From the NCBI RefSeq assembly GCF_022201045.2, contig NC_068564.1:33509001-33573000 (forward strand): DNA of 64,000 nucleotides, given 5' to 3'. The notes below the pieces were generated by a model. It saw nothing but the letters and a program-made list of their open reading frames with translations. It made no database searches and was not told where the DNA came from. Origin of the DNA: Citrus sinensis (Eukaryota; Streptophyta; Magnoliopsida; Sapindales; Rutaceae). Position numbers and translations under genes: made by a program. This document shows positions 1 to 14,200 of the stretch, piece after piece. The stretch's first letter is position 1; every line of letters starts with the position of its first letter.

Positions 1-449
1 CCAAATGAATTGTAAATACATCAGTTGAGACTTTTGCTCTCATATCTTATCGATAGAATACACTTAAAAAGGTTTCATTTCATTACTCTGGTGTTAGTTG
101 AAGCCGCATCGCCTTCGTTTGGCTGTATTTGCATGAAAGGAAGTACCAAGTTACTCCCAAGAGATGATGAAAATTGGTAGGAGAATATTTCAAGTTTCTA
201 GGATCAAACTTCTGTATGCATATAAATTAAACTTTTATGCCACCAGCAATGGAGAGATGAAAAGAAATACATCAAGGTCCCAAACGAAAAACCATAACTT
301 CTGGACAACCACTATACATTCATCCCATGGCAGCATAGAAAGATCTGATAACAGGAAAAGAAAACATTAGGGGTAAAAAAAAATTATAACATCAGAATAC
401 AACTTTTACGTAGTCTTATCACTCTGTTCTTCATTGTCAAGCTGTGGAC
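1..449. other. 3' flank of receptor-kinase gene
   Basis: The stretch is AT-rich and lies downstream of the minus-strand receptor kinase. It probably includes the 3' untranslated region. Short open frames here have no family resemblance, and I see no other feature. Confidence 0.5.
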
Positions 450-2996
450 TCAAATGTCTTTAAGAAGGCCAACTATCTGCTGCATGCTGGGACGCTTCAA
501 AGGAAGATCGGCCGTGCACAGATATCCAATCTTCAGAGCTTCTTCCATTTGTTTTTCAGGCCCCGTATCACGAATCTTTGGATCAATAGCTCTTGATCCT
601 TTGTTGTTTCTTACCAATCCCCTAACCCAGCTCACCAAATTTCCTTCTTTCTCCTCAGGATAATCATCGCCAAGTGGTTTCTTTCCTGTAATTAGCTCCA
701 ACAGAACCACACCATAGCAATATACATCAGACTTTGGTGTTGGGAAGTCGGAGTCAGGCTGAGCAAATTCTGGGGGAATGTATCCTGGTGACCCACGAGC
801 AATTTCTTCGTCTAAACCATTTCCAAATATCTTAGCCAATCCAAAATCAGATAATCTAGGCTCCAAATTCATATCCAGATAAACACTGCTAGCTTTAATA
901 TCCCTGTGAATTATTGGTGGCGAGCATCCATGGTGAAGAAACGCCAGTGCTCGTGCAGTGCCGAGTGCTATTTTATGTCGGAATCTCCAAGTTGTTAATA
1001 ACCCTTCAGAACCTACATTTTGTATACTATTAGTACCATCTTCTTCCCATGTATCTGTGCTCCAATCCTCTGTAGTTTGAACCCCAAGTGGCAAGTCATG
1101 AAGCAAATTTTGCAGGTTCCCATTTTCCATGTAGTCATAAATAGCAATCCTTTGATCCCCAGCTATACAGTATCCAGTCAATGGAACAAGATTTGGGTGT
1201 TTAATTCGACCAAGATACTCAAGCTCTCTTGCAGCTTCTTGATCTGTTAATGTTGATCCATGGACCAAAACTTTCACAGCCACATGAATTCCACCAGGTA
1301 GAAATCCTCTGTACACGGGTCCAAATTTCCCTTCAGCCAAAAGTGTGCCTCGATCAAAATTTGACGTTGCAGATAAGAGGTCTGCAAATGTGATATTCAA
1401 CAATGGTTTCTCAAAAATTACTACCTGGACAGAATTTGCATGCTTAACATCCGCTACCCAAGTAGTTGAATCAGTCTGGAAAGAAAAGGGGCCTGAAACA
1501 TTTTGCTCCTCTTTATAGGAGGTTTGCTTTACAACCCACCTTTTGGGTTTCCTTCTACAACCAAAGGCTAGACACAGCAAGCCAGCAAGCAAGCAGAACA
1601 TTGAGAGAGTTAAAGCCAAAGCAAGCTTGAGCCCTTTGTGATTAGCTGCTTTTCTTTTGAAGAAGGAAGGATTTGCGGCAATCGGGCAGTCGTTTGATGA
1701 TCCAAAGAAGGCTGTTTGTAGAGTTTCAGGCGATAACTCAGAAGCACAAAGGGTTAAGTTGTTGTAAGAGAAGTTGAATCTTTCCATCTGAGGAAGTTTT
1801 TCCAATAGGGAGGCAGGAATTTCCCCACTCAAATTGTTGTGCGACATATCAATGATTCCAAGATTTTTAGCACTCACCGTAGGAATTTGGCCAGTAAGAT
1901 GGTTCATGGAAAGATCAAGTGTACGCAAACTGCTCAACTGTAAGATTTCACTAGGAATATCACCAATGAGACTAGTTCTGGACAAATTGAGATGTTCTAA
2001 ACCCAAAAGCGTCCCGATTTGAGGAAATTCCTGCCTGGTAAATCTATTGTAAGCTAAACTAAGGTGTTTAAGATTCTGAGCTTGACTGAAGTTATGGAAA
2101 ATCTCTCCACTGAGCTGATTCTCAGATAAGTCTACATAAACCAAACGAGACCAGTTGTAACTAGAATTGAATTGTACCTGAGAAATGTGCCCTTGAAACT
2201 GATTCCTCCTCAAGTCAATCACCTCCAACGACTCCAAAAATACACCCATTACTGAGCCCTGAAACAAATTCCCTGAGATGTTAAGGTTAGTAATGGATTT
2301 CAATCCTGCAAAATGGGTATCCCGGCCCTTTATCTCATTTCCGGCAAGATTCAAGCTTTTGAGCTTAGGAAATGCGGCCCCAAACCCATCAGGCAAAGAG
2401 CCATTCAGCTGATTCATGGAAAGATCAACTGTAACCAAAGATTGACAATTCAGTAGTCCTGGTGGAATGCTCCATTGAAACATGTTGCCATCAAGTTTAA
2501 GAACTCTAAGACTAACAAGAGAACTTATAGCTGCAGGGATTTCTCCAGAAAAATTGTTGTTAGAGAGATCAAATACCTCAAGCAAGCCAAAATTGCCAAT
2601 GTTGCTAGGAAGAGAACCAGAAATCCGATTGTATGAGAGATTAAGACTCTTGAGCGAGCCTAAACTCCACAAATCAGAAGGCAAAGCAGTGATATTGTTC
2701 TCGCTAAGATCTAAAGATTGAAGCTTGCTTAGTTTCCCAATGGTGGTATCAGGAACAGAACCAGAAAGGCCTGAATTGGAGGCTAAGAAATCGGTTACAT
2801 GCTGTTTATTGGAATCACAAACAACACCTCGCCATGAGCAAAAAGAAGCAGAGAAGTAAGAAGCTTGAAAAGATTTTGAGCTCATTTTCTTCAAGAAATC
2901 AGCCACAAAGAAGCCATCTGTATTGGGTTGTTGGCAAATTAAAGGCTTGAAGAACAGTGCAAGAATCAAAATAGAACCAAAAAAACCAAAACCCAT
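450..2996 (-). CDS. LRR receptor-like serine/threonine kinase, At2g24230 type
   Basis: Intronless gene for about 848 residues. A signal peptide ([16 protein letters not shown]) is followed by about 15 leucine-rich repeats (roughly residues 70-430), a transmembrane helix near 452-475 with a basic stop-transfer (GCRRKPKRW), and a kinase domain from about 535 to the end. The kinase keeps the VAVK lysine, HRDIKAS near 697 and DFG near 717, so catalysis is possible. The glycine loop reads AEGKFGPVY, with alanine at its first glycine. An acidic insert ([12 protein letters not shown]) follows the hinge, as in the Arabidopsis homologue I recall. I chose ATG 2996 because it matches the family start and has a better context (A at -3, G at +4). 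An in-frame ATG lies at 3011. The protein ends at LLKDI; the homologue runs a few residues longer. It is a plasma-membrane receptor of unknown ligand. Confidence 0.93.
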   Translation of the reverse strand: MGFGFFGSILILALFFKPLICQQPNTDGFFVADFLKKMSSKSFQASYFSASFCSWRGVVCDSNKQHVTDFLASNSGLSGSVPDTTIGKLSKLQSLDLSENNITALPSDLWSLGSLKSLNLSYNRISGSLPSNIGNFGLLEVFDLSNNNFSGEIPAAISSLVSLRVLKLDGNMFQWSIPPGLLNCQSLVTVDLSMNQLNGSLPDGFGAAFPKLKSLNLAGNEIKGRDTHFAGLKSITNLNISGNLFQGSVMGVFLESLEVIDLRRNQFQGHISQVQFNSSYNWSRLVYVDLSENQLSGEIFHNFSQAQNLKHLSLAYNRFTRQEFPQIGTLLGLEHLNLSRTSLIGDIPSEILQLSSLRTLDLSMNHLTGQIPTVSAKNLGIIDMSHNNLSGEIPASLLEKLPQMERFNFSYNNLTLCASELSPETLQTAFFGSSNDCPIAANPSFFKRKAANHKGLKLALALTLSMFCLLAGLLCLAFGCRRKPKRWVVKQTSYKEEQNVSGPFSFQTDSTTWVADVKHANSVQVVIFEKPLLNITFADLLSATSNFDRGTLLAEGKFGPVYRGFLPGGIHVAVKVLVHGSTLTDQEAARELEYLGRIKHPNLVPLTGYCIAGDQRIAIYDYMENGNLQNLLHDLPLGVQTTEDWSTDTWEEDGTNSIQNVGSEGLLTTWRFRHKIALGTARALAFLHHGCSPPIIHRDIKASSVYLDMNLEPRLSDFGLAKIFGNGLDEEIARGSPGYIPPEFAQPDSDFPTPKSDVYCYGVVLLELITGKKPLGDDYPEEKEGNLVSWVRGLVRNNKGSRAIDPKIRDTGPEKQMEEALKIGYLCTADLPLKRPSMQQIVGLLKDI

Positions 2997-3528
2997 TTGT
3001 GCGCAAGACATAAAATTAAGAAACAAAAACTGAAAAAAGAAAAAAAAAAAAGAAACTTGAACCCAAAATCCTCTTCAGAAAATACTTTCAATCTTCTGCA
3101 ACTCCATTAAAGCTAAAACTACCAAGGTTTCAAGATTACTTTTTGCCTAAAAATCAAATGGAAGAAACCATTTTTCCTGCCAAATAGGGATCGTAATGCC
3201 CAGAAACCCACAAAAGTGCTGGAAAAAAAAAAAAGGTAAAAAGAGAAAATTCGAATGGGTTTTGTAAGGACTACAAATAACAAAGCTTATGAGGTTTTTT
3301 GGGCTGCTTCAAAAAGAGAACACGAGCAGAACTTGTCTGGCTTTGGAGTTGTTGTGTGAAAGCCAACAAAACAAAAACAAATATACCCAAAGTGAAGAGC
3401 ACTTTTTGGTTTATGTACAGAACATGAAAACCTCTACGGAATTTTCATTTTATTTTTAGATTTGGTTTCTTCAAGTATTAAATTAAAAAAAAAAAGTGCT
3501 TACAAATATTTTTTAAGTGCCTCGGAAA

Positions 3529-3543
3529 GAGAGAGAGAGAGAG
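3529..3543. repeat. (GA)n microsatellite upstream of the receptor kinase
   Basis: A short run of GA dinucleotides lies about 530 bp upstream of the receptor-kinase start. GA repeats are common in plant promoters and 5' leaders. No function can be assigned. Confidence 0.7.
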
Positions 3544-5092
3544 GGTATCCCGGGAAGCCAAGCTGACAGTTTGGGGTGGTCAGAAGCTGGCTCCATAAAT
3601 GTGAAGAAAGTGAATACTGAATAAATATGGGGGGTTGGATAATTAATTTATCAGTGCTCGGTGGTGTGTATTCAATGATTCTTCATCAAGTGTTGATCAA
3701 ATTTTCCTTTTCTAATTCTTATTGGAAGTTGTTTTCATTTCTTTCCGGCCCATGTAATAATAGAGCAAGCAATAGCCTTTTTTTTCCAGTGTGCTAAGGA
3801 AAGGTGGAAAAAAAGGGAGGGTGCTTTTATTCCATGACGAAAGTTGAGACAAGTCTCTTTCGAAACTCCGGAATAAAATTTGACGATTTCGTCCTACCGG
3901 ATATTTTCCTGTGCTTTGGTTTGATAATATGGTTGGGGAAAAAAAGTAGTTTCATTTTTCATATTTTCTTATTTTCCAACCAAAATAATTATTAACAAAA
4001 AAGGCTGCTATGAATATCACATATCATACCAATTATTTCCTAATTTTAATAAATTACCATTTATATCGTGATTCATTCATAAAATTAGCGAGATATGCTT
4101 ACAAAGATACCAATTATCAATTATCACATCAATTAATGAGTAATATCCATTTAAGCTTTAATTCTTCTGAGTGGATTTGATCGATAGCTCAAGTGGGGCA
4201 GTTTTTTTTTTTTTCTTGGACTTTAAAACCCTAGGGAAAAAAAAAGTTTCTTCAACTCAATTGTTCTTTGGTTCAGGAGAGCGTCAATGAAGTAAAATTA
4301 GTTATTTTCTCCTCCTTTTATGTCCCAATAACAATATATACTATGGCACCATCCAATGTATTAAGAATGGAATCATAATTCTTATCACTATAATTTTTGA
4401 ATTAGATTATTTACTTATGGTAATTAATATATATGTTAATCAAATTCTTCACCAACTAATTGACATCGTAGTGGATCAACGGGTAAAAATTATTTTCACT
4501 TTTAGGATTTGATTTAATATCTTATTTGATCCTAATTATTTAAATAATATTTCATCTCATCCCTCTTTTTTAAATAAGAACCCTAAACATCCTTTCGTTA
4601 ATTTACCATTATTTTACTGTATAATTCATCTAACTTTTTGCAAATTCTTTAGTGCTATTTTTACTTCATTAAGTTATTCTTAAATTTTAAATTTATACAG
4701 AAAATTGGATGTTATTTAATTGTTATTTAAATTTTTATTTTAAAATAATTTATATTTATTTAATTAAAAATCCTATTTCGCCCTTAATGAATTAAACAAT
4801 AAACTAATTATAAATTGACGAAAGAGTATTGCACTAAACCCCACCGAAAAAGACTATTTTTTCATGGACCAATACTAATATAATAATTCTTTAGTGTACA
4901 TAACTTGCAAAGAAAAAAAGAAAAAAAAAGACCATAAAAGTCTCTCTCATATTTGTCTCATCATGTCAATTAACCAAGACAATCAAATCTAGTAGTGAAA
5001 AGGAGGATCATACAAGTTCACATGGTATGATTTAGAATTGAGTTAATCTAAATTGGGTTGATAATTGAGTTGGTCTAGACCCACATACCCCC

Positions 5093-5524
5093 TTACTTGT
5101 TTATGTTCTTCCTCAATACTACTGTTAATATAATGATTAATCTTCTAACATTTTTCTCATTAAAAAATGATTTGCTAGTTTGGGAACGTCTTATATGATC
5201 AGCATTTGCAAGTTGTGTATGGATTATATGCGAAATATCTCCAATACCCTTATACAATTTCGAAAGATTATCCTGCAAAATGATCATACTTTGCTTTAAT
5301 TTGTATAAAATGTGAAAAATATTTAATGGATTGCATCTCAAATGTGAATTAATCGTGGACATCAAACATTCTGTTAGTCTATTTGAGCGAGGAGAAAATG
5401 GTAATTGCACACTGTCCTCGGTGAATATGGTCATTGATGGATGTTGCAGGGAGTGCAATTGAGCATGCCAAGATCCGACAACAAAAGAAAGTGAGGAGGA
5501 AGAGGCAATCTTAATGATTTGCAT
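5093..5524 (-). CDS. Doubtful open frame, 143 codons
   Basis: A true ATG-initiated frame on the minus strand. I do not recognise the protein. It has no clear signal peptide or motif, only a mildly hydrophobic, isoleucine-rich C-terminus. It may be a decayed gene piece or a chance frame, since it stands alone in AT-rich spacer with no visible exon partners. Confidence 0.15.
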   Translation of the reverse strand: MQIIKIASSSSLSFVVGSWHAQLHSLQHPSMTIFTEDSVQLPFSPRSNRLTECLMSTINSHLRCNPLNIFHILYKLKQSMIILQDNLSKLYKGIGDISHIIHTQLANADHIRRSQTSKSFFNEKNVRRLIIILTVVLRKNINK

Positions 5525-6433
5525 TGATTGCGCAAGTAGAGTAACTATGAATCAACCGACATCATTAATAATAAAGTGTGATCCCCCAAGAATTAAAATA
5601 AAACATATATTATATATGATATATATACATGTGTCATGCCACATACTCATGCCATCTTATGCTTCAATGCAAACTTGTCCAAAGAAAAATAATAATTTTC
5701 TTTTTCTCCCTTTAATAGAAAATAGATTGATCTGATTGAAGCCCATGAACACGATCACTACCAATTTTTTAATCATGAAGAGGTTATGTAGTTTCTTTTT
5801 CATTTGGGGTGCATCATACTATAGACATTTTATCCATTATAGAGTTGATGGTCGACACATGATTGCATCTATCTTAACAAAGCTTTGTTTGCCAAAATGA
5901 TCAATAAAATTAATTTAAATATATACTTTTTTAATCTCGTACTCGAGAAAGCATCTCTAGTTTCTTGTAAGTTTTGTTTTTGTGTCCACCCTCACTACAC
6001 AAAATCAATTATATCATGTGTAAACTTATGAAGTGGAATTGATTGAGGTTAATAAAGCTAATGGAAAAGAGGGGGAAAAGAAAAAACTGTCCATTGCTTC
6101 AAATCTCTACCTAATTTGATGTTAATCATAAGATACGGAAAGAGTTGCATATTGAGAGTAATTATTGTTCTGAGCAAGTAGAATTAATGCTGTTATGCAT
6201 TTGAGACAATTATGTTTATAATCGAGCAATGTGGCCCCAAAAAATCACAATGGAAAAAAAAAGAAAAAAAGGAAAAAGAAGTTAATCAGTTATCCCAAAA
6301 TTGTGTTAAAAGCTACCTATTGAGTTGATTTTCGAGTCTATATGCAAAACCGAAGTTCCCAAATTAATGAGACACCATAGAAGTTAATTTCACATTTTTA
6401 CGACAAGTATACGTATACACAAACACACATCGT

Positions 6434-6470
6434 GATGACGACGACGACGATGATCATAATAATAATAATA
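6434..6470. repeat. Compound GAC/GAT/AAT trinucleotide microsatellite
   Basis: GAC units run into GAT and then AAT units in intergenic DNA. It is a simple-sequence repeat with no coding context. Confidence 0.75.
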
Positions 6471-8237
6471 GTACCCTAATATTGTAGGTCTTTAAATAAT
6501 CATCATTCAACTAAGTGTCTGCTTGATATGACTTATCTAATAATCATACGTATTTATTTAATTCATAAACTTTCTTTTAGAATTTTTGTTGTTATTTGAT
6601 TGTTTTTTCAGTAGAACTTTTGCTATTTAAATAAATTATTTGACTTCTACAAGTAAAAATTTAAATTCTGAATTTTTAAGAATAGCGGTTAGAGAACATT
6701 TTAAAAAATTTCAATTGTCTAAAATGCTCATTATTTATTTTCCACTTCTATCTCCTTTTTATAACATAACTTTAAAAAATTGTCTATCAAAATAATGTTG
6801 TAACTTTTAATTAAAATTCTTATTGATAACCAAACAATTAATTTTTTTTTGGTAAAAATTTTACTTGAATATACTCTATTTAAAAAGTTATATCAAAACA
6901 AAACCTTAGTAATTTGAATTAAAGATCTCAAAATCATATAAAATATTATGTTATCTTGAATGTTTTAAACCTAAATAATTTATCGAGGTTAAATTTAGAT
7001 TCCTTAGTTGAGTTAAGTTTAAGCCTTGTGCCTCTATCCAATTGTAACCCATTATTCCCAGTACTTGTTCATTATTAATTTCATAGTATATAATATGCGT
7101 GTGTCCTAATTATTTTTAATATAGACAAGTTATTTTTCTCTGACTATTACGCCACATTGCTTAACAATGTGTCCATATTTAAAAAATAAAAACACCCACA
7201 CTAAATACCTTTTCCAGTTCTTGATTATTAATTTTCTATTCATTGTCTATAGTTGCAGCGTGTTTTAAAAAAGGTAAGATAACAATTATATCTCGAGAAT
7301 GGAACGAAATGTAAGATAACAACAATCACATCATAGGCATTTGTACCAGCACACCTCAAGATTGGAGTGGTGACACGCTCTGAGTCTGGGTAATACCTGT
7401 GCTGAACGATTATAAAATAGCAAGTGGATTCATTCGCATGTACACTTCTCACAAATTGACTACATAAAACTTGTATGGCAAGAGTCCTGGTTGAAGCCAG
7501 AAACAAGTCCCAGCTTGTGGAATTAAAAAAGAGAAAGATGCTTTTATCAAAAAAAAAGAAAAAAAAAAAGGAAAGATGCTGCCACAATCATCAGCTTTGC
7601 TGATGTGGTGTTTATAAGATTGTTAGTTGAATCAACTGGTAAAATTTTTTATGGTGGTATAACTCGCTTGTATGGATGATAGAACAGAATAATAAATACT
7701 TAGTTACATTCATCATCTAATATATAATGACCGAGCGACGCATAATATGGGAACTCAAATATTAGGTTCTTTAGTATTATGGTTTTATTTGTAGTGAGTC
7801 ACTCTGAGAGAGGAAACAAGAAAAACAGTTATCACATTTGCAACTACATCAAACAGCAACAACAAAATATAAAGGGGAGAAAAAAGGCTCCTGGCTGTTA
7901 AGCTTGTATACTTAATTAATCATGTACTTTCCTCGTGAACAGGAAGCAGTTACATTTGGATACACATTAAGCTCTTGGTTCATCCGGTTCCCCAAATTAG
8001 AAAGAGAGAAATGGGAAAAAAAAAAGAATTTAAGTTTCAGAAAAAGCTTATTCCCAAAATCCTCTCCCCCAATCAACAAACAAATCTCACTAGGACAAAT
8101 AAGAAAAATTCTAAAATTTTGGATTTTTTTTTCCAAGGCTCCCCTAAATACAGAAACAATCACTACATATCATATAAGAGTGGTCTTACCGGTCAAAATT
8201 ACTTGTCTTGGAGTGTCAGGGCATCAAATTGATATCT

Positions 8238-11200
8238 TCATATCCTGAATGGTTGATCTGCAGAACTGGCATAGCTTAGCTTTGCCTTCTTCAATCGCGT
8301 CTTCTTGGCTGCAATTTCTTGGAAGGGATTTGGCCCACCGAAGCTGTGCCTATTCTGCCTTAGCTTCTTTCTCTTGCCCTGATCATATTCTTCGTCCCTG
8401 AAGAATTTAAAAGATGGAAAAACCAGATTAAAACTACATAATGCAAATGGTAATTAGAGCTAGCCATATACCACTAAGGTTTCTATAGTAAAAATTAAAT
8501 CTAAGAAAAATGTAAGCAGCAATACATGGGACACTAAATACTCACCAGTCATCTAGAACATAGCCGATGCTGACACTCTCTGTACCATTAGATTCTACAT
8601 TATGAGGATGCAAGTCAATCCCATCCCACCTTGCAACTGTAATAAGCAAAGTAAGGCGAAAGGATGACATTAAGTCAAGTCAAAGAAAAATAAAATAAAA
8701 TATTTAAAAGCGACAGTAAACATGCCATCCATAGGGTCTGACTGAATGGGAGATTATTTTCCTAAACAAAATTTGGGCTGAACATAGCGAACTTAATACT
8801 CTTCCCAGGAGAAAACTATTAACTTTCTTGCTGCTAACTCAGATGTAAAGAATGAGCACGATGAAGAAAGCCAGTCAAACTAATGTTGATCATTAAACAG
8901 AAGACATAAAATCAAGCTCAACTATTATTTATATCATTGTAAAGTTTAGCCTTCAAAGTTTATGCTTGTAGGTAACGGATCAACAATAATATTCAAGCTC
9001 CAAGAAGTTTAATCAGTAGTTCACGTTTTTTGCAGTTTAGATGACATTTTTTTTCCGCGTCACCACACATATGAGCTCATTTAACATGCATACAGCAAGT
9101 ATGAAAGCATTGCATGTCTAGATGTAACATATATGACCAACTGGAAATAGGACAAAGTACACTCACTAGTTGTTTCCTCCAGACCTCGGGTAAGCATACT
9201 CATCCCTTCCAGCAGTGCATCTTTTCTGCCATCTTTTAAAGCACCAAGTTCTACTGCATCCTGCTGGTTTGCTTCCGAGACAGAATCAGAATACTTTGGT
9301 AATTGCTGGTCTGTTGCCAACACAGCACCATTCAGATTATTTCTCTCTCTCAACTCTCCGTCTATACCATTCATCGAGGAATCACCGTTACTAGTTTTGG
9401 CATTCTTCAGAGCAATACCATTAGCTAACTTCTTTCTAGAATGAAAGGAACTTCTAGAAATTCTACTGGTATTATCAGAGTTTGATGGCCCAACAGATGA
9501 TGGAGAACAATCTCTCTCTGACAAGAGTTCTTTGCTGAAACTTCTGGGGACTAATGTGCGACGCTTGCTCTTTTTGTGCTTCTTCATGCGCAGGCCCAAG
9601 GATGTCCTGAAAAATTTTAAGCCAATAGCCATATTCTTAATCTGACACTTAGGAAGCTTCTTCAATTTCCTTTTGGGTACGCAATCAGAAGGCTTAACAG
9701 GTAAAGATTCATTTTTCAACACTGAGGCAGTTGATAATTCTACCGATTCAAGCCCCATTGCTTGACAATTATCTTCAGCCTTCTCATTTGGTGAATTACA
9801 AGCAACACCATTATTATAATTGTCTCCAACCTGGGAATGGAAAGAGAAACAATTCAATACCAAACAAGTTTTATAAAAAGATATCAAGGTAACAGAAATT
9901 TGTAAAAAACTCACCTGTTTTTCAGATCTGGGCTCATTTGGTAATTTCATGAGGTCACTCTTCTTCAACCATTTATCAGTAGAATTGCCAGAAAGAGGCA
10001 TATTTGAAATTCCCTTCAGTTTCTTATCGTTGGAATCATTTGAAACAAGATTAATCTGGAAGCATAAGCAGACTTACACATTAGAAATAAGGCTTCAAAT
10101 TCCACCCTCAAATTCCACCCAAGTGAGGAAATAGGACACAAAATCCATGCTGAAGATGAAACATTTAATTACCTTTTGTGAGGACTCATTAACAAGTTTA
10201 CTTGCAAAGGTTTGGGTCTCATTACAATTGGGCAATGTAGCCAATGAGATTTCCATATCATTCTTAGAACCCCCACTCTCTTTGGAGTAATTTACATAGG
10301 CAGTGGCAGCAATAGCATTATTCTCAGTGTTGTGAGGGAAGTCATTACTGATATTGGACAGCACTGAAGGCTGTGAGCTCTTCCCTTGATCTGCATTTGG
10401 AATAGATAGCCCTTCCAATGGATTCTTTGGTAATGATGCTCTTGCAGAGGGCTCCGACAAGGTGTCTTTTTTTGGCACTGAGCATTCTACTAATACCCGA
10501 GCAGGCTGAACAGATGCTGACTTCAAATGAGTTTCCTTTGACAACCCACCATTTACTGCAGCCTTATGCCTTGCAGCTGCAGAAGAGTCAGTACCATGTC
10601 CTCCATTCTGAGTTGGACAACTTTGTGGGTGATCCTTTGGTGGTTGGCTCACAATAGAACATGTTTTATTTCCATTGACATTAGCTTTCAAATTTTCTTT
10701 CTGAAAAACATCAGTGGGTTTTCTCGGAACAATATTCTTTCGATCACGAACATAAAACAACATGTAAGCCTTCTGTTCTAGAACGGACCGCTCATTAACT
10801 TGGACAACCTGTTAAATGAAATTATGGCAATCAATCCACAATTTCATACCCTAGAAGACTGAAGGAGAACATGAGACCGCAAAGAATCATGCACTCACAT
10901 CTTCAGTAATATCCCCATTGAAAGAAAATTTTAAAGTGAACTCAATTATTCTAAATAGCAGCCTAATCTTTTGAGGGGAAGGTTTGAAAGTATGTAAACT
11001 AAATAATGTTTAATGCTTAAAGCAAGTTCTTTGTTCAAGTAACAAATCATTTTTACACATTAAACAATCTTCATTTAACCCAACATCTTTCACTGCTCTG
11101 TTTCTTTCACAAAAGATGTAGAGAGGATGAAGGGGTGGGTGTTCTTTCGATCAAAGTAGAATCATAGTCCTCATCTACCAGAACTAGAAATAAGAAAGAA

Positions 11201-14200
11201 GAGCATGAACCAGCATTTCAAAACTAAAAATGGCAGAGGGAGACCACCAATACCCGATTGTCATCAAGGGAGTACCACATGCCACTGGATGTACGAACAA
11301 AGCAGTAATAGTGGCCGGAATGGGTGCTCCAACCATGGTGCACCAGAACACCATAAAGTGTATACTTCAAATCTCCTTCCTGCAAGCAAAAGAAATACCA
11401 ATCACTAACAAAAAAGAAATCCAGACAAATGATCAGAAATGTAATTTCACATAATAAATATTTACAATCAAAGCAACAGACCACAAGACAACTAGACGAC
11501 TCAAATTCACCCCGGAGGGTGGCACTTGTGTGAAACATAAATACACATGCAAGGCTATCTTTGTCATTTGTGTTATACCCCTACTGATTGGTGGAACCCA
11601 CCTCTTAAGGGTTTAACACTTTTGTTTTCCCTCAGCCACCACCTTGGCATAAAGTTTTCAACTAATTCTTCCCAGTGTAATTAAAATTTTCAAATTCTAT
11701 CCCACATCATTTTCCAATCTACCACTCAACCAAAATTGTCAACTGACATTGTCAAATCGCAGAAGAAAAAATAACATGAGATATAAACCAAACAATCAAA
11801 ATAATTTGAAATAGAAAGCAAATGCCAAAGCTTCTTGAATATGGATTGAAGTTAATTCATTTTTTATAGCCAAGAATTTCAAATTATACACATAAATAAC
11901 AGCCAACAATAATAAAAAGTGCACTCACATAGGATCCACTGACAAAAGGTTTCATGTCTAATGTAGAACCAAACTGAACTTTCTTGTCATTCTTCTGTCC
12001 CGGATCATGTGCACGAAATCTTTTTAAGTGTATGGTGAGCACATAAGGTGCCTTGTATACCGTGAGCTGCTTGAGAGCCCTAACTTTCTGCTTGCATCGT
12101 TGGCAATGATACTCCTTCTCCCCTCCATCTAACAGTTCTGCAGCAGTGAAGTTGTTGAGGGCTTTAAGGACAGAATCTGCCTTGGCTATTTCAAGACTTA
12201 AATCTAGAAAGGGATCAAATTTGTTGGAACAGTAAGAGCATTGCGTGCATTTGACCTGCATGGTCAACAAGAATCCACTCAATATCATGACAGAGAAAAT
12301 TTAACTTTCCTGCCACTTCCCACAGCAAAACTGAGGCCCAGTAATATGCCACCTAGAAGCAAGAATATTTTACCTGACTACGTAAACGACCACCGAAGAT
12401 CTTGTGTACCAAACTCTTCTCATAGGCATTTGCAGATTCACTTGGCACTCCTGAAGGTAAGCAGCATTTATGCATTGATTCCAGCAAGTTCACCATATAC
12501 TCATGGGCATCCTCTTGTCTAGAATTTCGGAAGTTTCGAGATATGCCTATTTACTTGTCAAGGACTTCAAATTCTAGGATGCACATAACAAGACAATGGC
12601 TTACTGAAATTAGTAAAAACAATTATCAAGCTGAAATCATGCATCCTTATCAGAAATCAACAAATTGAAAAGATACCATTTCCAAAAATAACAAACATAA
12701 TTTATTTAAAAAAAGAAAAAACAGATAACTTCTACAGCAACCTCATCAGCATCCAAGAGAGGGTGTCAAAGAGAAATCACTGTCAAAACTGAACTTATGT
12801 AAACACATCAACACCCTAAACCAAAAAAGGGAAAAACCAAAAAGTGTAATTTTTTAAATAAGAAAACTGAAACAGTAACCTCATCCTTGTTCAATGAAAA
12901 AGGAAAGAAACAATCTAGAAAAAGATAACAAAATCATCTACAAGCTGGCAAAGAGAATTATTCTTTCCCACCCAAATAAATGCACAACAAGAAAACTAAC
13001 ATCCAAAAAGAAAAAAAGGGAAAAATTCATTCAAAGAATTGACAAAAAAGAAAACATTTAAAAAATTAATAACAACAAGATATCCGAATGAAAAATATGT
13101 AAGGATACAGCGCAAGTTTGAGACAAGATCCTTGGGTGCTAATATTCTCCCAGTTGCTTGTAGAGCACGACTAACATGTTTCTGGATGGCACATAAGGCG
13201 CAGAACCCAGCAATATGACCTTTATAAATCAATGAAAGAGGATCAGAAAAGAATAATTATATCATTTACAATTAGTGCATAGGATAAGTAAAGGCACAAT
13301 AAAATAAAAATAAACGACCAAATCAGAATGACTATATATCCAAGAGGAGCTTTTTTTTTTTTAAATGATAATAATAATAATAATAATAAATTATTATTAT
13401 TATTATTATTATTTGCCTAATGGCAACCAAATCCTCCTCCCACCCATTTGTGTGGGTTGAAACCCCAAATCTCTTGTTTTCAACCCAAAGAGATTTTACC
13501 GGCTACACAAGGTGGCACCCACGAAAAGGAGAAGTCCAATTGCTATCTTATAGATCACAATCATCTAATCCTTCTTTTATTCTAATTGATTGTATCAATA
13601 CATCAAAAGCTTACTCATTGTGACATTACATAAACAACCGAACAGAACTATTCCTATGTGTTCAAATGATGAGTTGAATGGCTACATTATTGAACATGAT
13701 CATATAAACCTTCTTCATACACTTAATTGTTTGTATCTACAAATAAAATCTTTTTCATTGAGACATTACCAAAACCACTGAACCTTTTAGGTCCTTGAAG
13801 AGTATTGAGCTACAAAACATCCATAAGAGCTCAATAACAAATCCAAATTCATTCTCAAGACACAAACATAACAAATTCAAATGCACCTATACATACAATT
13901 TTGATGTAAAAAATGCATGTCTGTATAATTTTATTGCGCATATTGAGAGGAGTAATAGATGAAATGAAGTGGAGCAGAAGAAAGCTACTTACAAGAACTT
14001 TGATGTTTGCCACTCTGCAAGTATGCTGCTAGAGGCTCTGTATATGTCAGACACTGCAACACTGAATTAAGAAAACAAGTATTTCCAAGATTTTCAAGAC
14101 CAGCACCCTGTAAGTCATACACACCATCATCACAGTTACTTTTGGATAACTTCAGTGTAAATTCAATGTCCTACGATCAAGCAACTACAACTTAAAACTC

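Larger units (their letters stand above)
2997..8237. other. Intergenic region between receptor kinase and UBP23
   Basis: About 5.2 kb of AT-rich spacer. The first few hundred bases hold the receptor-kinase leader and promoter, with poly-A tracts and a GA repeat. The far end is the 3' flank of the UBP gene. Apart from microsatellites and one doubtful 143-codon frame (5093-5524, -), I see no supported gene or recognisable transposon. Confidence 0.5.

Noticed and set aside
3012..3026. A five-codon upstream extension of the receptor-kinase frame
   Set aside because: It would start at TTG, not ATG. The conserved start is ATG 2996, with ATG 3011 as the only real alternative.
7240..7587. A 115-codon minus-strand frame
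   Set aside because: It contains a poly-Phe stretch from a homopolymer and has no recognisable domain or neighbouring exons.
7912..8248. Overlapping open frames on both strands near 8.0 kb
   Set aside because: They fall in the 3' flank of UBP23, overlap its last exon on the wrong strand and show no family signature.
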